64,000 bases of DNA from a virus. The translations under genes and the position numbers were made by a program. Below the pieces are notes generated by a model. That model was not told the origin of the DNA. It searched no databases and saw only the letters and a list, made by a program, of their open reading frames with translations. The stretch lies in IMG/VR virus record IMGVR_UViG_3300030099_004448, positions 1-64,000 of that record, one strand, 5' to 3'. Positions 6,302 through 18,300 of the stretch are shown one piece after another. Each line of letters begins with the position of its first letter. Position 1 is the stretch's first letter.

Positions 6302-9300
6302 ATGACAGAAAAGAGAGTTAGCATCAACGAGATTATCGAATCTCTGATTCCTGATTTCCTACTTCAGGATTCTCCTACGTTTACTAGTTTTCTTAAACAA
6401 TACTATAAGTCTTTGGACTATAGAGGTGGTGCGGCTGATCTTGCGGTAAATTTAAAGGGATATAAAAATATTGAGGAGTTTACTACTCAAAATTTAATTC
6501 CATTTACTGTATTACAGCAACAATTAACCATTCTTACAGATACGATTTCGGTAGTTAGTACTGAAGGTTGGCCAGATAAAAATGGTTTGTTAAAAATTGA
6601 TAATGAAATTATTCACTATAAGACTAAAACAGCGACAACTTTTGAAGGTTGTTCCAGAGGTTTTAGTGGTATTGATTCTATCAAATCTGCAGATAATTCT
6701 GAATTTTTAAGTTTTTCGTCAACAACAACAGATTCTCACTCTGCTGGTGTACTTGTTTATAATTTAAGTAATCTATTTTTAAGAGAATTCTTCATTAAGT
6801 TCAAATCTGAGTTTCTTCCTGGATTTGAAAATAGAGACTTTTTTGAAGGCATTGACATTCAAAATATATTAACCAGAGCAAAAGACTTTTACAAGTCTAA
6901 AGGAACAGATACTTCATATAAAATTTTATTTAAACTTCTCTTTGGGGAAGATATTGAAATTATTAAACCACAGGATTTTACACTAATTCCTTCTGATAAT
7001 AATTATTTTATTACTAAGAATGTTCTTTTAGAAAAGGTAAGTGGTGGAGATCCTTTACTTATCAAAGGAAGTCCTCTTTTTCAAGATATAAGCGGAATCG
7101 GTACAGTATCATCTTCCATCTACAACATTGAGTATAGACCTATAGATGGAAAGGACTTCTATGAGGTCTCACTGGACTCTGCGGACTTTAACAACCTCTT
7201 CGAGGCATCTGGAAAAACAAAACTGTTAGAGGACGTTCCAGCGGGGTCTGACACCATTCTAGTAGACTCTACCGTTGGATTTTCAAAAGCCGGTAACGTT
7301 CATATCAAACCAAAAGGTTCTGATTTTTATATCAACGTTTCTTACACCGATAAAACTGTCAATCAGTTTTTAGGATGTCAGGGAATTAATGCTGAGTTAG
7401 AAGTAAACTCTTCTATTGTTGAAGATAAATTTGCTTACAGTTATATTGGATTTGGTCAAACATCTAAGGTAGATTTTTTACTTACAAATGTTGTAGATAG
7501 TGTTGATTTTAGTAACACTTCAAATCTAAAGGTAGATGATCTTGTAACTCTTTCTGGATTTGGTAAAGACCTTAGAGATTTTAGAGAGTTTAATAGTTGG
7601 TTCTATAACATTCCCACAGATCACAGTATTAATACTGTAAATCAGGTATCTTCTAATAGTTACAGAGTTACTTTATTTGATACAATTATTTTTTATATCG
7701 GTGAGAATGTAAGCCTCTCCGATAAGTTTGATAAAACTTCAAATGGAACTATTGTTGATATTGTATATCCAAGTGCTAGTGAAACAAAGAAATATGCCCA
7801 AGAAGTAGTAGTACAGATTACAACACCAAATCATACTATTACAGATTCTGTTATTTTATCAAAAAAAGTAACTAAAGGTAGTCACTACACAAGTCAATAC
7901 GATTACATATCTAAAATTCCTACAGGAGTTCAAAACACTTATATTACTCCCGATGAAAAGAATTTTTATGTAGCATCTACTGGACTGCCAAATTATCAAA
8001 TATTTGCAACCGATACTCGAAAGGATTTAACAGTTGTTGGCGTGAATACAACTGAAATAATTGATTCGACAAATCATGGATTCTATGATGGTGAAAATGT
8101 TTACTTCATACCTACCAATTCTTCTGCTATTGGTGTAGACACTGGATTTTATTTTGTAAGTTATATTAGTGATGATAAGTTATCCTTATCTTTCAGTAAG
8201 GCAGATTCTTTCGGCAACAAACACGTTTCATTTACTCCTAGTGGTGGGTCAGTTGGCCAACTCTTTAGAGCTTCTTATGAGAATAAAGAGATACAGAATC
8301 AAAAACTATTCAAAAAGTTTAGTTTGAAGGAAGAGAAGACTTTCTTCGACGATAAAAACCGCAGATCCACTGATAACAAGTATATTGGAATGCTTGGTAA
8401 TGGTGCGGAAATATTATCACCAACTTTATTTGATGAAAATGTTTACTATGGAAGACTGACTGATATTGAAGTTACTAATTCTGGTGAAGACTATGATGTT
8501 ATTAATCCGCCAGAATTAGAAGTTGTTGACTCTCAGGGATCTGGATGTAAAGCACACGTCAATGTAAGTGGATCTGTTCAGGAAATTAAAGTACTTAAAG
8601 CCGGTGTTGGATACGCAACCAAACCAGAAATTTCCATCAAAGGTGGTAACGGTACTGGTTGCGTTTTAGAATCAAACTTAGTTAAGACTAGAACGGTTCT
8701 GCAATTTAAGCCAACTCAACCTGGTATTGATATTGCTGCAAATACTATCAACTTTGGAGCAAATCATAATTTACAAATTGGCGAAGAAGTCATTTATAAC
8801 AGTAATAAAAACTCCAATATTGGTGGTTTAGTTGGTGACGCACATTATTATGTCTCTACACCTACTGCACAAATTGTAAAACTTCACAGTACTCCACAAG
8901 ATGCTACTTCTGGTATTAATACAATTAGTATTACTGGAATTAGTTCTGGTTTCCACTCTATTGAGAGTCTAACTGTAAAAAATACTATAAGCACTGTTTA
9001 TGTAAAAGAAAAAGGAGAGGGGTATTCAAACAGAGCTGTTAAAATTCCATCCGAAAATACTTTTGGTAATACTGCCGGCATTAACACATATGATTCTTAC
9101 ATCTATGCAAGAAGACATGGATTTAATAATGGTGATATAGTTCATTATTTTACTTCAGATACTCCTCTATCTGGAATGAGCACAACTTCTGATTATTATA
9201 TTACAGTACTTAATGCAAATCAATTTAGAGTTTCTGTTGCAGGAACTATCGAACCAACATCAAACTATACTGAAGGTAACTACGTCAACTTTACCGACAT

Positions 9301-12300
9301 TGGAGTTGGTACTCATACCTTTGCTTATCCAAAAATTACTATCACCATAAACGCTACTTCAGAACAAGGTGATATTGATATTGTAGTTCCAGAACTAGAA
9401 GCTAAGATTCTAGGTTCTATTGATGATGTTTTTGTGGAGGATGGTGGTGTTTCATATGGATGTACTAGTCAACTCAACTATCATAGAAGACCTGATGTAA
9501 GAACTAAACAAATTAGTTCTAGAGCTCTAATCGCTCCTATTATCGTTGATGGTACTATTGTAGACGTTAAGATTATTAATAAAGGTCATGGATATAGACT
9601 TGATTCCGACATTATAGTTACTGGAGATGGTAATTTTGCCGACCTGGTTCCTACGGTTGAAGATGGGAAGATTACATCGGTCAGAGTTCTTAATGGTGGT
9701 GTGGGTTATAATAATGCCAATACTGTACTCACTGTTGAAGCCAGAGGTCGGGACGCCAAGTTCTTGGGCAATGTAACTAACTGGAAAGTAAATCAAGTAG
9801 AAAAACTGAAAGATCAGTTCTCTGATGAAGATGATGGATTCCTACTTCCAAGTAGAAATGAATCTTTAGGACTTCAATTCGTTAATTTCTTTGTTCCTAA
9901 AAAACTTAGAGTTCAATTGAGTGATAACTTTACTCAAAATAATGTAGAAACTCCTAACGATAAAGTACACTCTCCAATCATAGGATTTGCTTATGATGGC
10001 AATCCAATTTATGGACCATATGGATATCAAAATCCTCTTGGTGGAGGTATCAAACAGTTACAGGCTGGATACGAAGTTTTAGTGGATAATACTCCTGGAA
10101 TAAGACCAACATCTTCAAAATTTATTGCTGGATTCTTTGTAAATGATTATGTTTATACAGGAACTGGAGATCTGGATGAAAGTAATGGAAGATATTGCAA
10201 AACACCTGAATATCCTGATGGAGTTTATGCATACTTTGTTTCTCAAACAACAGATCAAAGTGGAAAATCTGAACCAACTTTCCCATATTTAATCGGACCT
10301 TATTTCCATTCACAACCCATTGAAGAAAATTTCTTACCTTCAATAAATCAAGATGTTGATTTTACTGATCATGGTCTAACAAGGAATGTATCTCAATATT
10401 ACATTACCTCAAATAATTCTAAGTATAGACCAATTGATAAAGTTGATGAAAAGTTCAAACAAGAATTCAGAGTTTCTGAAATTAGAACATCTGGTATTCA
10501 AGACACTGCAGTCTTCTCTCCAGGGGATAATTACAAAACTGGTGATACACTTGTAATTAAAAATAGAGGTGAAAGTGGTAGTGGTGCAAATATTGCTGTT
10601 TCAAAGATCAAAGGCAAAACTGTAAGTTCATTCTCTGTGAATGAAACTGTAACTTCTGGTGTAGTATTTGATCTCAAAAAGTCAGATACCATTGAATGTA
10701 AACTTACAGATCCTCATGAAATTTTAAATAATGAAATTATCAATATTTCTGGAATTTCAACAACTTCTTCCAAATCTATTGAAGGTAATAGATCCGTTTC
10801 TATAAGGAACAAAACTACTAAGTTGACTGCTGATATGATCAGCGCCACTGGTGTAACTACGACAATTTATGTAAATGATATAAGTGGATTCCGTGTCGAA
10901 GACATGATTGGAATTGGCACTGAAGTTTGTAGAATTATTAGAATTGATCCAAAGAATAATTCTTTCGATATTAATAGACTTCAGTATCCTGGAATTCATA
11001 CAGCGTTTAATGATAATCATCTGATTAGTTTAAAACCAACTGTCTTTGAGATTAAAATTGGCCCAGATGAAATCCCAAATGATTATGTTTATACTAATGA
11101 AGTAACTTATTTTGATCCAAAAGTTACAGTAGGAACTGGAACTACTGGATCTGTTAGAAGTATATTGGGAGTTGGTGGAACTATTGTTGAATATCGAACT
11201 GTTCCTAATAGTGCAATTTATATTCCAGAACACAAATTCTTTACAGGTCAAGAACTCAAATATCATGTAGGACTTGCTGGCACTTCTCTATACATTAACA
11301 ATGTTGGTTCTGGTGTTTCCATACCACTTACTGATGGTCAAACTGTATATGCAGTGAATCTAGGAAAAGATCATGTTGGTATTTCTACTATCGGATTTAC
11401 TTCAACTACTGGAATTGGCACACAATTAAATGCTGCAGAATTTGTAAACTTTGATTCTAGTTTCCCCTTGGTAGGTGCTGCACACTCTCTTTCTACCACT
11501 AATCTAGAAATTACTGGAACTATTGAAAGATATAGTGCATCTGTCGGTACTGCAGTAAGTCATGGATTGACTTCCAGTGATAGAATAACTTTCTCTATCA
11601 ATAACCGAGAAGTTGATAGTATATCTGTATTCTATAACCCCGTCATTAGAAAAATGATTACGGGTCCAGTATCATTTGGAAGTAGTGATATTTCAATATC
11701 TGATAATACGATTGATCTTTCTGGTGAACAAATCGAACAGGGAGAAAAAGTAGTCTATAAAGCAACCACTCCCGCTACTGGACTTTCTAATGATAAAATT
11801 TATTATGTACTCAAAACTGATAAAGATAAAATTAAGTTAACTGAGAAATTCAGTGATATTGATAAAAATATTGTTATTGACATTGATAGTGTTGGTGGAG
11901 CTGATCACGAACTTTACAGAATAAATCCACCACTCAGATTTATTAAAAATGATACTATTTCTTTTGATGTTTCGGATGTAAGTCTTTCTGAAATGGATCT
12001 TGAATTCTATGAAGATCCAGATTTTACTAGAAGGTTAGAACTTATTGGTAACTCTGAAGATGGATTTGCAATTGAAAGAACTAATAAACCAGGAGAAACC
12101 GATGCTAAGGTAGAAATTAAGACCACAAACAGTCTTATTCCTTCTGCACTTTATTACACACTAATTCCAAAAGGACCTACTGACGTTAGAAAAAATCAAA
12201 TTTCTAGAGATTTGGAAGTAGTAGGTTCTAATAAAATTGATATTGTACCACACTCTTTAAATACGGATTATCTTGTTACTGTAAGTGACAATAGTACTTT

Positions 12301-15300
12301 CTTGTTCAATTTATTGAGAAAACCCAGTGATTCTGAAAAGTCTTCTTATAATAGCGCAAACACAACTGTAACTTATACAACCACTTCAAAAACTGCAGAT
12401 GGACCTATTGATAAACTTAGAATTAACTTTGCAGGAGTTGGATATGACAGACTGCCTATCATTGAAAGCATTAAAACCGTAAATGGAAAGAATGCAAATA
12501 TCAAGTTAATTTCTGACGATATTGGTAAAGTCGAGAAGTATGCAAGAGTTAAAGATGGATTTGATTATCCAACTGATCCAACCTTATCTCCACTTCTGAG
12601 CACTCCATCGGTTGTGGGTATTAAAGATATCAGAACGATTGATTACATCGGTATTACAACTGGTGGTAGAGGATATAATCAAACACCAACTCTTATTGTT
12701 CCTGATAACACAAGTATTAAGTTAATTCCTACATTGGAAGGTGGTTCCATTACCAAAGTTGATGTTGCTCAAAATGCAATTGATTTTAGTGAACCTCTTG
12801 ATATTGTAACTATTCACCATTCCCAGGGATATGATATCGATTTCTTTACCATCAACGGTAGTTTGATAACGGCAGAACTTTCAAATACAGACATTCTAAC
12901 TTCAGGTGTTACTACAGCGTTCCCATTTGATGTTGGAGATGAAGTTTACGTTGAAGGTTGTAGATTAACTGCAGATTCGGATCACTTAGCAAACTTTAAC
13001 TCTGATGTATATGGTTATAAGTTCTTTAAGGTAACTGGAATTAGCACTACAAATAATACCGTCACATATGATATGACTGGTATTGCTACTGGAACATTTG
13101 GTGTATATGAAGATGGAATTACTCTTGGATATCTTGTTAATAAAAAACAAGTTCCACAATTTGAAATGGTATTGAAAGATGATGTTAAGTATCTTTCAAA
13201 AGAAAAAGTTACTGGTCCAACTTTTGTTGGCAGAGTCATGGAAGGTGGATGGGATAATGATCTCAACCAGTTGCGTGTTGGAAATTCATTTGGTCAACTT
13301 AGAGATGGTGATAAACTTACTGGAGAAAGTTCTAAAGTCATTGGAACTATAGAATATTTTAGCATCTTTAACTTACGCTCTACTCTTGGAGTTTCTAGAG
13401 ACAAAGTTGGAGAACTTGATAGATCTGTTGGAATTTTAAATGATTTCCAACAAAGAATATCTGATAATTTCTATTATCAAAAGTTCTCTTATTCAATCAA
13501 GAGTCAACTGAGTTATGATAAGTGGAAAGAACCAGTAAGATCTTTAATTCATCCTTCTGGATTCAAAGAATTCTCTGATTTTGAGTTTATTACTCAGCCA
13601 ACTCCTCAAGAAGTAAGTGTTGGTATTGCTAAGTCTGCCGACCTAAAACCAATTGTTGTCGATAGCACTTCTTCTCTATTGGTAAACGTTGATAAAGAAG
13701 TTTCTTTTAACGATAGAATTGGTTTTAACATGGTTTATGAGGAAGATCTACTTCCAGACGGATCTACTCAAAAAATCTATATGGATGGTGGAATTCCAAT
13801 TAAGAGTTATATTCTGAGTAAAACGAACAAGGTTATTAAGATTGACAATATTGATGATCAATTTGATGGAACATCCGTACAACAATTAGATGGAACTTAT
13901 GCAGACGCTTCTGATCTTTTAGATCTGAATAGACAATTCTTAATTGATGAAGTTCTTGCAAAAGTGAATTATAATTATGTTGCATTCTCCACCAGTGCAA
14001 GTTATGACGAAGCTGCATTTAAAGCAAAAACTGGTAGATTAGTTGATGCAGTTTCTTCTGATCTTAAGTATAATGCAAACAGTCATACTGTTAGTGTTGC
14101 ATCTTCTTATTGGAGTGGTGGTAACTCTATTGGCATCAATACCACTGAAACTATCTACGGATTTAATTATCTGCGTTTCCTTGGACAATATGTTGTAAAT
14201 AACCAGACACCTCCAACATATTATCAAACAGGAACACCTCAACTCTTTAATCTGAGTGTTCTTCAAGATCCTGCAAATGATTATTTCGTTCTTAATCATG
14301 ACGCAAGAGATCTTATTGTTGAAAATAAAAGAGAAATTCTTGATAAGGCTCTTGCATCGGTTGCTGTTCCTTATCCAACATTCATTATTCCAGGTAGTAC
14401 TGCTAATGAGGAACAAAATAGATATGCAATTGGTTATAAACTAGTCAAAGAAAATACACAACAAATCATTAATGAATCATACAACGCTAGTGTAGCTCAA
14501 TATACTGGAATTGCTACTCAAGAAACTAAAGCTAGAAATGTTCTAGCACGATTTGTTGATGCAGTTGCAACTGATCTGTTTACTGGTGGTAACAGATATG
14601 CACGTCAAGAAGCACTTTATTACTTCGATGGACCAATACCTGATAATGACAAGTTAGTCATTAAGGCAGAAGAAACTAATTATCTTTTCAATCAAGCGAA
14701 AGAAAAGATGAGACTTGCCGTTAGAAACGGATTGGGTGTTACTTATGCCGCTTCTGAAGGACCACCAATATATGGTGTTGGTACAACAGTTGGAAATAAT
14801 GAATTAAATACCTGTCAAGATGTCCAAAATACAATTATTACACTTTCTGCTGTTGTAACTGGACCTATTGGTATTGCAACACTCACTTCTTTACCTGCAG
14901 AGAATGTTGGAACTTATTCCACTGGTGTTGCTAAGTGTTTCAGAGATCTTAAATTTATAGTTGATGGTGTTGCACAAGATATTGCATATGACAGCAATCA
15001 ACATACGATAAGAAACACCAAGTTCTACTTCGATGCACAGGGCAATCAAAAGACTGATGGTCTTGTCTATGAAGAAGCTGAGTCTATCTACATCTTCAGA
15101 ACCGCAATGGATTACATGAAGAAAGCGGTTAGAAATGAGTTGTACTATACTGATGATACTATTGTTCCTCTTAATCTACCTGGTGTTGGTGCTAGTGCAT
15201 ACACTGCAAGTATTCAAACCGACATTGAATCCCTAGTTGGTATTCTGACGGTTGCAATTGGAAATAGTAGTCTTGCTTCAATCCCCACGGTTGGATTTGG

Positions 15301-18300
15301 TACAGGTGATTGTGCTAACGTTAGACAGTCACTACGTACCTACGTTGGTATTGCAACTAACATTATTGGAATTGGTACAGATTATGGTCCTGGAACCGTT
15401 ACATATCCTTCCCTGTCTAAGGGTGGAATTATTGTTGGTCTATCATCATTCAAACTTAAGTCTGATGGTCAACCATTGTTTAAGAAGACTTTCGATTCTT
15501 CCGATACTTCTATTGTTAATACGGTAGATAATATTCTTACTTTTGCAAATCATAACTTCCAATCTGGTCAAGAGATGGTTTATAACCCTCTTGGTGGAAC
15601 TAGAATTGGTATTGCAACTACCTCATATGCGACGGGTGATAAAGATATTATCATGGAAGTTGATAATATTTCTGGTAGTGGAGTTAAGAATAATGGAATT
15701 GGTCAACCAGTTACGGTGACGGGTGTTGCAACTGTTCTTGTACCAGCAGGACCAAATACGCAACTCTTCAATGATGTTGTTGGTACTGGAGCTACCAATG
15801 GCGAAGGAGTTGTAGTTGATGTTATCGTGACATATGATCCTTCAAGTGGAGTTGCAATCTCTACTGCTGGATCACTTGTAAAAGCTGGTAAGGGCTTCGG
15901 TGTAGGTGAAGTTGTAACAATTGGCGGTACATTTTTTAATGGATCTTCTCCTGCAAATGACTATACATTTACAGTAACTGCTGTTGGACCTAGTGGAATT
16001 CAAACTGAAGCTAACAATACTTACACAAATGTTCCTGGTGTTTCTGTAGTTGGTACTGGTGCATCCTTTACTATCACTAGAAATAATACTGGACAAATTC
16101 TGGATGTAACCGTAAGTAAGGGTGGTTCTGGATATACCAATACTGGTATTGTTACTATTTCTGGTGCAAATCTTGGTGGCGCTGCTCCTGGTGATAATAT
16201 TACTTTTATTCCAAGTGTTCTCGGAAGAAATACCCTTCCAAATACAGTCTTCGTACTCAAACAAAGTGATTCGGAATTCAAGTTATCTGGATTATCCACT
16301 GCACTTCCTTTTGATATTACTTCTGTCGGTCTGGGAACTGCAACTATTCAACTTAAAGATCCTAATCCAAACACCAGTATTGCAATTGACGGTATTGTTC
16401 AAAATCAACTCAGAAGAAAGAATCTTGAAATTACTCTTGGATCAGCTGTTGGATTGTCAACGAACTTAATTCAAGTCGCTGTTGGTATTAATTCACTTGT
16501 CACTGATGATATTATCAATATTGATAATGAGTACATTTTAGTTAAGTCTGTTGGTACGGCAGGCACCGATATCTTGGAGGTCGAGAGAAACTATCTTGGT
16601 ACGGTGGGTGCAGCATATACCGTTGGTGCTGCTACCACAATTATGAGTGGCGATTACAATATTGTTGGCGATACCATCTTCTTCACTACTCCACCTTACG
16701 GTAAAATTGGTCCAGTTGGTCTTGAAACGGGATCTACTTTTAATGGTAGAGCATTCAGTAGAAGATTTGATCCAGATAAGACTGAAGATCAGAATGTAGT
16801 ATTTGATGATATTTCCCTTGCATTTACTGGTATCGCAGCTACTGAATTTACTCTTAAGGTTCAAGGTGATACTACTACTGCAGCATATAACGATGTAAAC
16901 AAAGGAACTGATATCAATAACAATCCTTTTGTCTTTATCAACAATGTATTCCAACGTCCTAGACAAGACTTCACTGTTGATGGATCTTCTGCAAACGTTT
17001 TGAGATTCCTCACAGGAACTCCAAGTGCAGGTAGAATTTCTAAGGTTGCAATCACCACTGGATTTGGTTATCAAACACCTCTGGCTGCATCTGGTATTGC
17101 AAGTGTTGGTAATGGTATTTCTGGAGTAACTACTTCAATTTCTACAGTCGCTGAAGACGGACAAGCACTAACGTTTAGTGCTGACGGTACTAAATTCCTT
17201 GTTGGTGATAAGACTGGTGATCCTGATGCAATTTTTGTTGGTACTTTATCAACCGCATGGGCAATTGATAGTGTTTCTGGAATTACTTCCGTTTCTTTCA
17301 ATCATGATGGTGGTATACATGGTATGGTATTCAATGATGATGGAACTGAATTGTGGTTCACTGGCACATCAAATGACTCTATTAAGAAAATAACTCTTGC
17401 AACTCCATATGATTATACGACAAATGTAGGAACTTCTACGAACACAGTTTCTTCTGCTGATCTTAGTGCCATTCAGGACCCAGTAGTGAGTGGGCCAATA
17501 TCCCCAAGAGGGCTTGGTATTTCTTCCACAGGATCTTATGTTTATGTACTCGAACTGAATGGTATTGTCCAGGTTAAATTGGACACTCCTTGGGATCTTG
17601 ATTCTTATAATGTTGGACTGAGTACTTATGTTCAAGTTGATGGTTCAAATGGTGTCACGGAGTTTGCTGGTGGACCAACATTGGACAACCCCAGGGGAAT
17701 TACATTTGCTCACAATGACACTTACATGTATCTCGTCGATTTAACCCTCGATGCTGTACTTGAATATAAGTTATCTACTCCTGGTGATGTACGAACAGCA
17801 TCTTATGTAAGATCTCAATCTGCTCCCAATAATCCAACTGATTGTTTCTTTGGGGATAACAAGTTCTTTGTATTGCAGGAAGAATCATTGAGCACTCTTG
17901 ACTATACGGGTCAACCAGGAACAATCTATGATGTTAAGTTGACTGGTTCTGGTAGAGGATATCAATTTAAACCAGGAGTAAGTATTGCATCGTCTATCGT
18001 TGGAACTGCGGCATCTATTACTACAGTCCTGGGCGCTGGTGGTACTGTAACTTCCTTTATTGTGAGTGAAGTTGGTGCTGGTTACAGTGCATCTTCTCCA
18101 GTTTCTCTCCTTGTGACTCAACCAACTGGATATTCAAATATGGATCTCCACTACGCTGGTGTAAGTACTGGTATTGGTATTGAGGCAACTGCAAAAGTTA
18201 AGATAGGAGTTGGTTCAAGTATTGTAGATTTTGAAATCGATGATCACGGAAGAGCTTACAAGGTAGGCGATAAACTAATTGTTCCTGGATTGATTCAAGA

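Noticed and set aside
16538-17074. Minus-strand open frame of 178 codons inside the gp7-like gene
   Set aside because: It is full of Ser, Asn, Cys and Arg as expected from reading AT-rich beta-protein codons backward, has no ribosome binding site or family motif, and lies wholly within a strong + strand gene.
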